Source of the DNA: Paenibacillus ottowii | Lineage (GTDB): Bacteria; Bacillota; Bacilli; Paenibacillales; Paenibacillaceae | NCBI RefSeq assembly: GCF_006874425.1 | Contig: NZ_VIJZ01000018.1 | Coordinates: 1-62,584, forward strand | Direction of reading: 5' to 3' | Length of the DNA stretch: 62,584 nucleotides | In this document: positions 23,514-34,374 of the stretch, piece after piece | How positions within the stretch are numbered: position 1 is the first letter of the stretch | How the letters are laid out: each line of letters opens with the position of its first letter | Made by a program: the position numbers and the translations under genes | Notes under the pieces: generated by a model | What the model was told of the DNA's origin: nothing | What the model saw: the letters and a program-made list of their open reading frames with translations, nothing else | The model's database searches: none

Positions 23514-23804
23514 TTATACTGTTTCAAAAAACTCAAGCGGCTTACTGTCTTTGCTCAGCGTTACGAACGCTTTTTTCCACTCGCTCGTATAGCCGGAATG
23601 ACGTCCGTAGCGTTTTGGTTTCGCAGGCACACGAAGTGTATTAACATTACTTACTTTCACGTTAAAAATCGCTTCGATTGCTTTCTTAACTTCGACTTTA
23701 TTGGAACGAATGTCAACTTCGAAAACATATTTCAAGTCATTCATCATACCAGCCGTACGTTCGGTGATAATCGGACGTTTGATAATATCACGAGGATCCT
23801 TCAT
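23514..23804 (-). CDS. rplW: 50S ribosomal protein L23
   Basis: L23 is at the tunnel exit and is the docking site for trigger factor. The protein has 96 aa, starting KDPRDIIKRPIITERTAGMM and with PAKPKRYGRHSGYTSEWKKA. The ATG overlaps the rplD stop (TAATG), and GGAGG lies inside rplD, so translation is coupled. Confidence 0.98.
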   Translation of the reverse strand: MKDPRDIIKRPIITERTAGMMNDLKYVFEVDIRSNKVEVKKAIEAIFNVKVSNVNTLRVPAKPKRYGRHSGYTSEWKKAFVTLSKDSKPLEFFETV

Positions 23805-24427
23805 TACGCGAGCACCTCCTCTACCTTCTGAACTGCTTCCTTCGTAATGATCAGTTTGTCGTGTCCAAGCACATCAAGAACATTAATGCCGTCTGCGGCT
23901 ACAAACTTCACACCAGGAATATTACGAGCGGACAGTGCTACATTATCATCATAGCTAGGAGCTACAATCAATGCTTTACGATCAGCTTTAAGGTTATTCA
24001 AAATGGCTGCGAATTCTTTCGTTTTAGGTCCGTTCAGTGTAAGAGCGTCCAATACGATGATTTCATTCTCAATCACTTTGGATGACAATGCCGATTTGAT
24101 CGCCAGACGACGAACTTTTTTAGGCAATTTGTAAGCATAGCTGCGTGGAGTCGGACCGAATACAGTACCGCCACCAACCCATTGTGGTGCACGAATCGAA
24201 CCTTGACGAGCGCGACCAGTACCTTTTTGTTTCCAAGGTTTACGTCCGCCGCCACGTACTTCAGAACGTCCTTTTACTTTGTGAGTACCTTGACGCAGGG
24301 AAGCCAATTGCATAACAACAGCGTCATGAAGAACGTGTTTATTCGGTTCAATACCGAATACTGCATCGTTTAATTCAATTTCGCCAACTTGGCTGCCGCT
24401 AATATTAAATAGTGCTACTTTTGGCAT
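23804..24427 (-). CDS. rplD: 50S ribosomal protein L4
   Basis: L4 reaches into the exit tunnel and, in E. coli, represses the S10 operon. The sequence has the tunnel-loop region KPWKQKGTGRARQGSIRAPQ and ends KVEEVLA; 207 aa. GGAGG lies about 6 nt before the ATG. Macrolide-related loop residues appear unaltered. Confidence 0.98.
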   Translation of the reverse strand: MPKVALFNISGSQVGEIELNDAVFGIEPNKHVLHDAVVMQLASLRQGTHKVKGRSEVRGGGRKPWKQKGTGRARQGSIRAPQWVGGGTVFGPTPRSYAYKLPKKVRRLAIKSALSSKVIENEIIVLDALTLNGPKTKEFAAILNNLKADRKALIVAPSYDDNVALSARNIPGVKFVAADGINVLDVLGHDKLIITKEAVQKVEEVLA

Positions 24428-24453
24428 TTTGTGTTCCTCCTTTCTTCAGTTAA

Positions 24454-25077
24454 TTATTTTTTCACCGTTTCTAATACTTTAACGAAGCTGTTTTTAGGTC
24501 CTGGAATGGATCCTTTCACGAGCAATACATTACGTTCTGTATCGATCTTAACAACTTCAAGGCGTTGGATCGTTACCGTTTCATGCCCCATGTGTCCTGG
24601 CAGGTGTTTACCTTTAGGAACGCGGTTAGCTTGAATGGAACCCATAGAACCTGGACCTCTGTGATAACGCGAGCCGTGTGCCATTGGTCCGCGGCTTTGT
24701 CCCCAACGTTTGATAACGCCGGCAAAACCTTTACCTTTAGAAATACCTGTTACGTCAACGAATTCGCCTTCTGTGAAGACATCAGCCTTCAGTTCTTGGC
24801 CAACCTCGTACGCAGCAAGGTCGATGCCACGAAGTTCACGAACGTAGCGCTTAGGCGCAGTATTTGCTTTTTTAGCATGTCCTGCTTCAGGTTTATTGGA
24901 TCTTTTTTCTTTTTTATCAGAGAATCCGAGTTGGATAGCTTCGTATCCATCGTTTTCCAGATCTTTCTTTTGCAGAACAACACAAGGACCAGCTTCGATA
25001 ACCGTAACAGCAAGTACGTTACCTTCAGGGGTAAACACTTGAGTCATTCCGAGTTTTTTTCCTAAGATACCTTTCAT
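24454..25077 (-). CDS. rplC: 50S ribosomal protein L3
   Basis: L3 is an early 23S binder whose loop approaches the peptidyl transferase centre. The 207-aa sequence starts KGILGKKLGMTQVFTPEGNV and contains GQSRGPMAHGSRYHRGPGSM. GAGGTG lies 6 nt before the ATG. It is the second gene of the S10 segment. Confidence 0.98.
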   Translation of the reverse strand: MKGILGKKLGMTQVFTPEGNVLAVTVIEAGPCVVLQKKDLENDGYEAIQLGFSDKKEKRSNKPEAGHAKKANTAPKRYVRELRGIDLAAYEVGQELKADVFTEGEFVDVTGISKGKGFAGVIKRWGQSRGPMAHGSRYHRGPGSMGSIQANRVPKGKHLPGHMGHETVTIQRLEVVKIDTERNVLLVKGSIPGPKNSFVKVLETVKK

Positions 25078-25109
25078 GTTGACACCTCTTTTCTTTTCCT
25101 AATTACATA

Positions 25110-25418
25110 TTACAATTTAATTTCGATATCTACACCGGACGGCAGGTCCAAGCGCATCAAGGCATCCACAGTTTGTGGAGTCGGATTAACAATATCGATC
25201 AAACGCTTGTGTGTGCGCATTTCGAATTGTTCCCGAGAATCCTTGTACTTGTGTACCGCACGGAGAATAGTAATGATTTGTTTTTCAGTTGGCAGCGGAA
25301 TTGGTCCGGAAACACCTGCACCCGAACGTTTAGCTGTTTCAACAATTTTCTCAGCGGATTGATCAAGAATTCTGTGATCGTAAGCTTTCAAACGAATACG
25401 AATTTTTTGCTTTGCCAT
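25110..25418 (-). CDS. rpsJ: 30S ribosomal protein S10 (NusE)
   Basis: S10 works in the 30S head and, as NusE, in transcription antitermination with NusB at boxA. The ATG at 25418 (GGAGGG 6 nt upstream) gives 102 aa, starting AKQKIRIRLKAYDHRILDQS. The frame stays open another 72 bases upstream, but that part is leader. It is the first gene of the 15-kb superoperon. Confidence 0.98.
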   Translation of the reverse strand: MAKQKIRIRLKAYDHRILDQSAEKIVETAKRSGAGVSGPIPLPTEKQIITILRAVHKYKDSREQFEMRTHKRLIDIVNPTPQTVDALMRLDLPSGVDIEIKL

Positions 25419-25554
25419 TTTAGTCCCTCCTTCTATCGCCCAATTTGGTATCGGACATACTCCGTGAAAATTTTCTAACAGCCCTCCCATGGCAAAGGGG
25501 CCGGGTGTGTCAGTAACCTCTCACATCATCGCACAGTCACAAACAACATTAGTT

Positions 25555-25583
25555 ATTATATCGAATAGTTCTGCCTATTGCAA
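25555..25583 (-). promoter_or_regulatory. S10 superoperon promoter (SigA type)
   Basis: On the minus strand, TTGCAA (25583-25578) and TATAAT (25560-25555) are spaced 17 bp. The resulting leader before rpsJ is about 130 nt. The stretch 25419-25758 between rpsJ and tuf otherwise holds the tuf terminator and a 20-bp tandem repeat. Confidence 0.85.
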
Positions 25584-25656
25584 GCAAAAACGAAAAAACA
25601 ATATATCTTATTTTCAAAGATAACAATTGTGCTCGCAGCTCGCTGTTCTTCTTCAA

Positions 25657-25687
25657 GAGAAAAGCCCCCGCACCATGGCAGGGGCTC
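25657..25687 (-). terminator. tuf terminator
   Basis: On the minus strand AGCCCCTGCC pairs with GCGGGGGCT around a short CATGGT loop, followed by TTTTCTC. It lies 72 bp after the tuf stop and separates the str operon from the S10 operon. Confidence 0.88.
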
Positions 25688-25695
25688 GTTTTACT

Positions 25696-25735
25696 TCGTT
25701 CCAATACGATGTTACTCGTTCCAGTACAATGTTGC
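25696..25735 (-). repeat. 20-bp tandem repeat, two copies, in the tuf 3' untranslated region
   Basis: TCGTTCCAATACGATGTTAC at 25696-25715 is followed at once by a copy at 25716-25735 that differs at three positions. It lies between the tuf stop and its terminator. No function is evident. Confidence 0.7.
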
Positions 25736-25758
25736 TATATTCAAGGTTCGTAGCCTTA

Positions 25759-26949
<1,191 letters not shown>

Positions 26950-27036
26950 TTGAACAATTCCTCCTCAATAACATGTTTTATTTTAGGCTGTCGGAAACTT
27001 CTAAAACGAGAGTATCCGATCAGCTAATACATTGTA

Positions 27037-29115
27037 TTACTCGCCGCCTTTGGTTTTAGCAACGATCTCTTCAGCGATGCTCTTCGGAACTTCTTCATAG
27101 TGATGAAGCTCCATGGAGAACACACCGCGTCCTTGTGTACCGGAACGAAGTGTAGTGGAATATCCAAACATTTCGGACAATGGAACCATTGCACGAATGA
27201 TTTGGGCACCACCACGGGAATCCATACCTTCAATCCGACCACGACGGGAGTTCAACATACCCATTACGTCTCCCATGTATTCCTCTGGAACCGTTACTTC
27301 AACTTTCATAATCGGCTCAAGCAATACAGGTTTACATTTGTCTTTCGCTGCTTTCAGCGCCATTGAGCCGGCAATTTTAAATGCCATTTCATTGGAATCG
27401 ACATCATGGTATGATCCATCCACGATTGTAGCTTTAACGTCCACCAGCGGGAAGCCAGCCAGGACACCGTTTTTCATTTGCTCTTCAATACCAGCAAGTG
27501 CAGGTCCGATGTATTCTCTTGGAACAGAACCACCGACAACCTTGCTTTCAAACTGGCTACCTGTACCTGCTTCAAGTGGTTCGAACTCAACCCATACGTG
27601 ACCATATTGACCACGACCACCGGATTGACGAACAAACTTACCTTCAACACGTGCTGGAGCACGGAATGTTTCACGGTATGCTACTTGTGGTTTACCTACA
27701 TTAGTTTCCACTTTGAACTCACGACGCATGCGGTCAATGATAATGTCCAAGTGAAGCTCACCCATACCCGCCAAGATAGTTTGGCCAGTTTCTTCGTTAG
27801 TAGAAGCGCGAAGAGTTGGATCTTCTTCGGTCAACTTACCGAGTGCAACTGCCATTTTGTCTTGGTCAGCTTTGGTTTTAGGCTCAACCGCGATTTCGAT
27901 AACCGGATCAGGGAAATTCATGGACTCGAGAATAACTGGATTCTTCTCATCACACAGTGTATCACCTGTACCTGTATCTTTCAAACCTACGGCTGCCGCA
28001 ATGTCACCGGAGTATACTTCAGTGATTTCTTGACGGCTGTTCGCATGCATTTGAAGAATACGTCCGATACGTTCACGTTTGCCCTTTGTTGCATTCAATA
28101 CGTAGGAACCGGATTGAAGCACACCGGAGTATACGCGGAAGAATGTCAACTTACCAACGTAAGGGTCCGTCATAATTTTGAAGGCCAATGCGGAGAAAGG
28201 CTCTTCATCAGAAGAATGACGTTCAACTTCTGTACCATCTTCCAGATGACCTTGAATACTCGGTACATCAATAGGAGCTGGCAGGTAATCAACAACAGCA
28301 TCCAGCATTAACTGAACACCTTTGTTACGGTAAGAAGATCCACAGATAACTGGGAAGATCTTAACTTCTACAACACCTTTGCGGAGAGCGGCTTTAATTT
28401 CTTCAACCGTGATCTCTTCACCTTCAAGGTATTTCATAGTCAAATCTTCGTCCAGTTCAGCAACCTTCTCAATCAATTCGTTGCGGAGTTCTTCGACTTT
28501 GTCTTTGTATTCCGCAGGAATTTCGGTTTCTTCGATATTTTGACCAAGGTCATCTTTGTACATATATGCCTTTTGTCCAACGATATCAATGATACCTAAA
28601 AAGTCATTTTCTGCACCGATTGGAAGTTGAATCGCAACTGCGTTCGCTTGAAGGCGATCACGCATATCAGCTACAACGTTCAAGAAGTCGGCACCAATAA
28701 TATCCATTTTGTTTACATATGCGATACGTGGAACGCCATAGCGATCAGCCTGTCTCCATACAGTTTCAGACTGAGGCTCAACGCCTTCTTTCGCACTGAA
28801 AACACCAACTGCTCCGTCCAATACACGAAGGGAACGTTCAACTTCAACAGTGAAGTCAACGTGCCCCGGGGTGTCGATGATATTGACGCGGTGACCTTTC
28901 CAGGCAGCGGTCGTCGCAGCGGAAGTAATCGTGATTCCGCGCTCTTGTTCTTGCTCCATCCAGTCCATTGTTGCAGCACCTTCGTGAACTTCACCGATTT
29001 TGTGCGTACGGCCTGTGTAGAACAAGATCCGCTCTGTTGTTGTGGTTTTACCCGCGTCAATATGAGCCATGATCCCGATATTACGTGTATTTTTCAAGGA
29101 GAACTCTCTTGCCAT
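27037..29115 (-). CDS. fusA: translation elongation factor G
   Basis: EF-G is the translocation GTPase, also used with RRF in ribosome recycling. It has 692 aa with P-loop AHIDAGKT (17-24), switch II DTPGHVDF and G4 NKMDI. Domains II-V follow, with domain IV around residues 480-600 and the C-terminal HYEEVPKSIAEEIVAK. The SD is GGGAG about 11 nt before the ATG. It lies 47 bp after rpsG. Confidence 0.99.
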   Translation of the reverse strand: MAREFSLKNTRNIGIMAHIDAGKTTTTERILFYTGRTHKIGEVHEGAATMDWMEQEQERGITITSAATTAAWKGHRVNIIDTPGHVDFTVEVERSLRVLDGAVGVFSAKEGVEPQSETVWRQADRYGVPRIAYVNKMDIIGADFLNVVADMRDRLQANAVAIQLPIGAENDFLGIIDIVGQKAYMYKDDLGQNIEETEIPAEYKDKVEELRNELIEKVAELDEDLTMKYLEGEEITVEEIKAALRKGVVEVKIFPVICGSSYRNKGVQLMLDAVVDYLPAPIDVPSIQGHLEDGTEVERHSSDEEPFSALAFKIMTDPYVGKLTFFRVYSGVLQSGSYVLNATKGKRERIGRILQMHANSRQEITEVYSGDIAAAVGLKDTGTGDTLCDEKNPVILESMNFPDPVIEIAVEPKTKADQDKMAVALGKLTEEDPTLRASTNEETGQTILAGMGELHLDIIIDRMRREFKVETNVGKPQVAYRETFRAPARVEGKFVRQSGGRGQYGHVWVEFEPLEAGTGSQFESKVVGGSVPREYIGPALAGIEEQMKNGVLAGFPLVDVKATIVDGSYHDVDSNEMAFKIAGSMALKAAKDKCKPVLLEPIMKVEVTVPEEYMGDVMGMLNSRRGRIEGMDSRGGAQIIRAMVPLSEMFGYSTTLRSGTQGRGVFSMELHHYEEVPKSIAEEIVAKTKGGE

Positions 29116-29162
29116 GAAATGGGTCTCCCTTCAAAATTGAAGTTATTTTTTTAAGCTGAATC

Positions 29163-29633
29163 CTACCAACGATAGTGAGCAAACGCTTTGTTCGCTTCAG
29201 CCATTTTGTGCGTGTCTTCACGTTTTTTCACGGAAGCGCCTGTGTTGTTGGAAGCATCGATAATCTCAGCCGCCAAACGTTCTTCCATAGTTTTCTCGCC
29301 GCGGTTGCGGGAGTAGTTTACGAGCCAACGTAATCCCAGGGACGTACGTCTTTCTGGTTTTACCTCGATTGGTACTTGGTAGTTGGCACCGCCGACACGG
29401 CGTGCTTTAACTTCCAGGACTGGCATGATATTCTTGATAGCTGCTTCAAAAACTTCCATCGGGTCATTCCCCGTACGTTCTTGGATAAGCTTGAACGCAT
29501 TATACAGAATGCTTTGAGCAACGCCTCTTTTTCCGTCGAGCATGATGCGGTTGATCAAGCGAGTAACCAACTTGCTGTTGTATACCGGATCTGGCAACAC
29601 GTCTCTTTTGGTAACTGGACCTTTGCGTGGCAT
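29163..29633 (-). CDS. rpsG: 30S ribosomal protein S7
   Basis: S7 nucleates assembly of the 30S head and forms part of the E site. The 156-aa sequence starts PRKGPVTKRDVLPDPVYNSK and ends KMAEANKAFAHYRW. A GGGGG SD is about 7 nt before the ATG. In E. coli, S7 represses the str operon; no equivalent structure was identified in the 50-bp rpsL-rpsG gap here. Confidence 0.98.
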   Translation of the reverse strand: MPRKGPVTKRDVLPDPVYNSKLVTRLINRIMLDGKRGVAQSILYNAFKLIQERTGNDPMEVFEAAIKNIMPVLEVKARRVGGANYQVPIEVKPERRTSLGLRWLVNYSRNRGEKTMEERLAAEIIDASNNTGASVKKREDTHKMAEANKAFAHYRW

Positions 29634-29683
29634 GGATATCCCCCTTTCTTACATGTTAAACCTGCATACGCGGTTTATATTCA

Positions 29684-30106
29684 TTAGGATTTTTTAGCTT
29701 TAGGGCGTTTTGCGCCGTATTTGGAACGAGCTTGCATGCGGTTATTTACGCCTGCAGTATCCAAAGCACCGCGAACGATGTGATAACGCACACCCGGAAG
29801 GTCTTTTACACGACCGCCACGAATCAGCACTACGCTGTGTTCTTGAAGGTTATGTCCAATACCTGGAATGTAAGCAGTCACCTCTACACGGTTCGTCAAG
29901 CGAACACGAGCATATTTACGAAGTGCGGAGTTTGGTTTTTTCGGAGTCATAGTACCTACACGAGTGCATACTCCACGTTTTTGTGGGGCACTGATGTCAG
30001 TAGCTTCACGTTTCAAGGCATTAAAACCTTTTTGCAAAGCTGGTGATTTCGATTTCTCGATTTTGGCTTGACGTCCTTTACGAACCAGTTGGTTAATAGT
30101 TGGCAT
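29684..30106 (-). CDS. rpsL: 30S ribosomal protein S12
   Basis: S12 is at the decoding centre. The ATG at 30106 (GGGGGTG 9 nt upstream) gives 140 aa, starting PTINQLVRKGRQAKIEKSKS. The streptomycin-relevant segments TPKKPNSALRK and GGRVKDLPGVRY carry the wild-type Lys residues, so no resistance allele is seen. Confidence 0.98.
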   Translation of the reverse strand: MPTINQLVRKGRQAKIEKSKSPALQKGFNALKREATDISAPQKRGVCTRVGTMTPKKPNSALRKYARVRLTNRVEVTAYIPGIGHNLQEHSVVLIRGGRVKDLPGVRYHIVRGALDTAGVNNRMQARSKYGAKRPKAKKS

Positions 30107-30250
30107 GTTGGTTGCCACCCCCTTCCTCAATTTTTGCTGTTACTTTACAAACCTTATCTAAGCCCACAGACCCAGGCGGTTCATAAAAGAACAAATGAAA
30201 AGTCTTTGCCGCCAAGAATAACGATTCCCTAGACAAAAACGTTCCTTACC

Positions 30251-30502
30251 CTATTGTTTTACGATAGCAACCATCGCGGCCCCTACTTCAATCCCGCATG
30301 CAGCTCCGAGATTTTTCATTGTGTCTACGAGAGTCACTTTGACTCCTTGCTTATCGCACAAATCAATGATGTTGGAAGTGAGACGCTGATCTGCATCTTC
30401 TGCCACATATACTTCTGAGGCGAAGCCCAATTCTACCATACGAATGGTTTGTTTGGTACCGATTTTGACATGAGCATCTTGTAGTCCCTGTTCTTTAGAC
30501 AT
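30251..30502 (-). CDS. rplGB: L7Ae-family kink-turn RNA-binding protein (YbxF-like)
   Basis: This 83-aa protein belongs to the L7Ae/L30e family, which binds kink-turn RNA. IGTKQTIRMVELGFASEVYVAEDAD and the GAACGIEVGAA segment fit YbxF of B. subtilis, encoded at the same place before rpsL. It is associated with ribosomes in Bacillus, but its role is unsettled. GGAGG lies about 8 nt before the ATG. It is first in the str operon under its own strong promoter. Confidence 0.93.
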   Translation of the reverse strand: MSKEQGLQDAHVKIGTKQTIRMVELGFASEVYVAEDADQRLTSNIIDLCDKQGVKVTLVDTMKNLGAACGIEVGAAMVAIVKQ

Positions 30503-30557
30503 ATCTCATTCCTCCGAAAAGACCCAATAGCATATAGGCTGCTCACGCACCTTTGCT

Positions 30558-30586
30558 ATATTAGCATTGACTATGAACAATGTCAA
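30558..30586 (-). promoter_or_regulatory. str operon promoter (SigA type)
   Basis: On the minus strand, consensus TTGACA (30586-30581) is 17 bp from TAATAT (30563-30558), about 55 bp before rplGB. Confidence 0.88.
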
Positions 30587-30643
30587 GACAATTATCAACT
30601 ATAATCTATTCAAACAAAGTAGTACGTTACTTTTTCATAAGAA

Positions 30644-30702
30644 GCGCCGGAGCACCGTTGCTGTAGCTTTTACCCAAAGCTTATATCTACGGTGTTCCGG
30701 GC
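30644..30702 (-). terminator. large hairpin after rpoC, probable terminator
   Basis: On the minus strand GCCCGGAACACCGT pairs with ACGGTGCTCCGGCGC at the base of a 59-nt hairpin. AAGCTTT/AAAAGCT extends pairing near the loop. Only TTCTTATG follows, so the T-tract is poor. Termination is likely but may be incomplete or need a factor. Confidence 0.55.
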
Positions 30703-30721
30703 TCATTATACTATTTTTATG

Positions 30722-33700
30722 TTACTCAGCTGAAATGGGTTCAAGCTCCTCAGATGAGGACTGCCCCTCTTCAGGCTGGGCAAATTTCACGCTACGATAA
30801 CGGTTCATACCTGTTCCCGCAGGGATCAATTTACCAATAATTACATTTTCTTTCAGACCAAGCAACTGATCGACTTTTCCTTTGATAGCTGCGTCTGTCA
30901 AGACACGAGTAGTTTCCTGGAAGGAAGCCGCTGACAAGAAGGAGTCAGTTTCCAAGGACGCCTTGGTGATACCAAGAAGAACTGGTTTGGCTACTGCTGG
31001 CTCTTGGCCACTGAGAATAGCTATCTTGTTTGCATTCTCATACTCATGCACATCAACAAATGAACCTGGAAGAAGTGTCGTGTCACCCGCATCAATGATA
31101 CGGATCTTACGCAACATTTGGCGAATCATAACTTCTACGTGCTTGTCGTTGATTTCTACACCCTGGTTCCGATATACACGTTGAACTTCCTGGAGGATAT
31201 AGTTCTGTACCCCGCGAATACCTTTAATACGCAGCATTTCTTTAGGGTCAATCGAACCATCCGTCAGTTCGTCCCCGGCTTCAACAGTCATGCCTTCGCT
31301 TACGCGCAGACGTGAACCATAAGTAACCGAATAGGTTTTTGTTTCAGCTTCACCCTGAATGTCGATTTCGCGACGGTCTTTCCCTTCGCGAACCTCTTTA
31401 ACTACACCGTCAATTTCACTGATGGTTGCCTGACCTTTAGGATTACGTGCTTCAAAAAGCTCCTGAATACGAGGCAAACCTTGCGTGATATCATCGCCCG
31501 CTACACCACCTGTGTGGAACGTACGCATGGTGAGCTGTGTCCCTGGTTCACCGATGGATTGAGCCGCGATAATACCAACCGCTTCACCAATCTCAACGTG
31601 TTTGCCAGTAGCCAGATTACGACCGTAGCATTTTTTGCAAACGCCATGTTTGGCACGGCAACTTAGCACGGAACGAATTTGGACTTTTTCTACACCAGCT
31701 TTAACAATCGCTTCAGCTTTGTTGGAGTCAATCAGTTCGTTGCGTCTAGCCAAAATCTCACCAGTCTCAGGATGACGTACGGTTTCGAAGCAATAACGAC
31801 CTTCCAAACGATCGTACAGGTCCTCAATTACTTCTTTACCGTCCTGGATGCGGCTTACTGTAAAGCCTTTATCCGTTCCGCAGTCATCTTCGCGCACGAT
31901 AACATCTTGTGCCACGTCAACGAGACGACGAGTCAGGTAACCAGAGTCAGCTGTACGTAACGCTGTATCCGCCAAACCTTTACGCGCTCCGTGTGTGGAG
32001 ATGAAGTACTCGAGTACTGTCAGACCTTCACGGAAATTCGATTTGATTGGGAGCTCGATAATACGACCCGATGGATTCGCCATCAGTCCGCGCATACCGC
32101 CGAGCTGAGTAATCTGTGATTTGTTACCACGCGCTTTGGAGTCAACCATCATCATGATGGAGTTGTAGCGATCCATGGATTTCATCAAAATGTCTGTGAT
32201 ATCATCTTTAGCCTTGGACCAAATATCGATAATCCGGTCATAGCGCTCCTCGTTCGTAATCAGACCACGACGATACTGATTCGTTACGACTTGTGCTTTA
32301 TCGTCAGACGCTTTAAGAATATCCTGTTTCTCTTGAGGTACAACTACGTCTGCCACAGCAACCGTTACACCTGCACGAGTGGAATAAGTAAAGCCAAGCT
32401 GTTTGATCTTATCCAAAATCACAGCCGTTTCTGTTGTGTGGTAAATCTCAAAGCAACGGGCGATGATATTACCAAGGTAATCCTTACCCACTCCACTAGC
32501 TTGTGGAGCGTTCTGAATGGCTTCAGTAAGATTTACACCCTTCTCATAAACAAAGAACTCTTCAGCAGTACCATAAAGCAGGTTAGCGCGAGTAGCATCA
32601 TTGATATACGGGAAGCTTGCTGGGAATATCTCATTAAAGATAATTTTACCCACAGTTGTAATCAACATTGCATCCTGTTGCTTCTCTGTAAAGCTCGTTT
32701 TATTCAACGCCTTAACCGGAATAGCTACACGGGCATGAAGCCCCGCAGTTCCACGCTGATAAGCTGAGATCGCCTCATTCGGGTTGCGAAGGATCATGTT
32801 ACTTCCTTCTTCTTCCTTGTTATCCATAGTCAAATAGAATGAGCCAAGGACCATATCCTGGGAAGGAGTAACAACAGGCTTGCCGTCTTTTGGATTCAAA
32901 ATGTTGCCGGATGCCAGCATGAGCAAACGAGCTTCAGCTTGAGCCTCCGCAGACAACGGAACGTGAACCGCCATTTGGTCACCGTCAAAATCGGCATTAT
33001 ATGCCGTACATACGAGCGGATGCAAACGAATCGCACGGCCTTCAACCAAGATTGGTTCAAACGCTTGAATCCCCAGTCTATGCAGCGTAGGGGCACGGTT
33101 TAGAAGAACTGGATGTTCCTTGATTACTTCTTCAAGTACGTCCCATACTTCAGCACTCACGCGCTCCACCTTACGTTTCGCGCTCTTGATGTTGTGTGCC
33201 AAACCTTTGTTCACAAGCTCTTTCATTACAAAAGGCTTGAACAGCTCTAGCGCCATTTCTTTCGGTAGACCACATTGGTACATCTTCAAGTACGGACCTA
33301 CTACGATAACGGAACGACCGGAATAGTCAACACGTTTCCCGAGCAAGTTTTGACGGAAACGTCCTTGTTTACCTTTCAGCATGTGGCTGAGGGATTTCAA
33401 AGGACGATTACCCGGACCTGTAACAGGACGACCACGACGACCATTATCAATCAGAGCGTCAACAGCTTCCTGCAGCATCCGTTTTTCATTTTGCACGATA
33501 ATATCTGGCGCACCCAGATCTAACAGGCGTTTCAGACGGTTATTACGGTTAATAACACGACGATACAGATCATTAAGGTCAGAAGTAGCAAAACGTCCAC
33601 CATCCAGCTGTACCATCGGACGAAGCTCAGGAGGTATAACAGGCAGTACGTCCATGATCATCCAATCCGGTTGGTTACCGGAATTACGGAATGCCTCAAT

Positions 33701-34336
33701 AACTTCAAGGCGTTTGATCGCACGGTTTCGACGTTGTCCCTGAGCTGTACGCAGCTCTTCTTTCAAAAATTCCAATTCTTTGTCTATATCCAAGTCTTGA
33801 AGAAGCTTTTTAACCGCTTCAGCACCCATTCCCGCCTGGAATCCGTAGCCATATTTCTCACGGTAGCTGCGATATTCTTTCTCGGACAGGAGTTGCTTTT
33901 TCTCCAAAGGCGTATCTCCTGGATCGGTTACAACATAAGATGCGAAGTAAATGATCTCTTCCAAAGATCTTGGAGACATATCAAGAGCAAGACCCATACG
34001 ACTCGGAATGCCTTTGAAGTACCAAATGTGCGATACAGGAGCAGCCAACTCAATGTGGCCCATACGTTCACGGCGAACCTTAGCGCGAGTAACTTCTACT
34101 CCACAACGGTCGCAGACAACACCTTTATACCGTACACGTTTGTACTTACCACAATGACATTCCCAGTCTTTCGTAGGTCCGAAAATCTTCTCGCAAAATA
34201 GTCCTTCTTTTTCCGGTTTAAGCGTACGATAGTTAATCGTCTCCGGTTTTTTGACTTCTCCGCGGGACCAAGAACGAATCTTTTCGGGGGAAGCAAGCCC
34301 GATTTTCATATATTCGAAATTGTTAACGTCCAACAA
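30722..34336 (-). CDS. rpoC: DNA-directed RNA polymerase beta' subunit
   Basis: RpoC forms the clamp and holds the catalytic Mg2+ through NADFDGDQMAVH. The protein has 1204 aa. The N-terminal zinc ribbon is CHCGKYK ... CDRCG; a second zinc site is CRAKHGVCKKC. The start is TTG at 34336, with AAGGAGG 8-9 nt upstream, giving a protein that starts LDVNNFEYMKIGLASPEKIR as in other Bacillales. The upstream open frame to 34447 crosses the intergenic hairpin and was rejected. A 139-bp gap separates it from rpoB. Confidence 0.98.
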   Translation of the reverse strand: MLDVNNFEYMKIGLASPEKIRSWSRGEVKKPETINYRTLKPEKEGLFCEKIFGPTKDWECHCGKYKRVRYKGVVCDRCGVEVTRAKVRRERMGHIELAAPVSHIWYFKGIPSRMGLALDMSPRSLEEIIYFASYVVTDPGDTPLEKKQLLSEKEYRSYREKYGYGFQAGMGAEAVKKLLQDLDIDKELEFLKEELRTAQGQRRNRAIKRLEVIEAFRNSGNQPDWMIMDVLPVIPPELRPMVQLDGGRFATSDLNDLYRRVINRNNRLKRLLDLGAPDIIVQNEKRMLQEAVDALIDNGRRGRPVTGPGNRPLKSLSHMLKGKQGRFRQNLLGKRVDYSGRSVIVVGPYLKMYQCGLPKEMALELFKPFVMKELVNKGLAHNIKSAKRKVERVSAEVWDVLEEVIKEHPVLLNRAPTLHRLGIQAFEPILVEGRAIRLHPLVCTAYNADFDGDQMAVHVPLSAEAQAEARLLMLASGNILNPKDGKPVVTPSQDMVLGSFYLTMDNKEEEGSNMILRNPNEAISAYQRGTAGLHARVAIPVKALNKTSFTEKQQDAMLITTVGKIIFNEIFPASFPYINDATRANLLYGTAEEFFVYEKGVNLTEAIQNAPQASGVGKDYLGNIIARCFEIYHTTETAVILDKIKQLGFTYSTRAGVTVAVADVVVPQEKQDILKASDDKAQVVTNQYRRGLITNEERYDRIIDIWSKAKDDITDILMKSMDRYNSIMMMVDSKARGNKSQITQLGGMRGLMANPSGRIIELPIKSNFREGLTVLEYFISTHGARKGLADTALRTADSGYLTRRLVDVAQDVIVREDDCGTDKGFTVSRIQDGKEVIEDLYDRLEGRYCFETVRHPETGEILARRNELIDSNKAEAIVKAGVEKVQIRSVLSCRAKHGVCKKCYGRNLATGKHVEIGEAVGIIAAQSIGEPGTQLTMRTFHTGGVAGDDITQGLPRIQELFEARNPKGQATISEIDGVVKEVREGKDRREIDIQGEAETKTYSVTYGSRLRVSEGMTVEAGDELTDGSIDPKEMLRIKGIRGVQNYILQEVQRVYRNQGVEINDKHVEVMIRQMLRKIRIIDAGDTTLLPGSFVDVHEYENANKIAILSGQEPAVAKPVLLGITKASLETDSFLSAASFQETTRVLTDAAIKGKVDQLLGLKENVIIGKLIPAGTGMNRYRSVKFAQPEEGQSSSEELEPISAE

Positions 34337-34374
34337 GGAGCAACCCTCCTTAACCAAATCCTGAGTTTTTAGGT

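Noticed and set aside
25419..25490. N-terminal extension of S10
   Set aside because: The frame is open for 24 more codons, but S10 never has such an extension, and the SD is directly before the ATG at 25418.
27478..28311. 277-codon plus-strand frame opposite fusA
   Set aside because: Antisense shadow of fusA with no SD and no recognisable domain.
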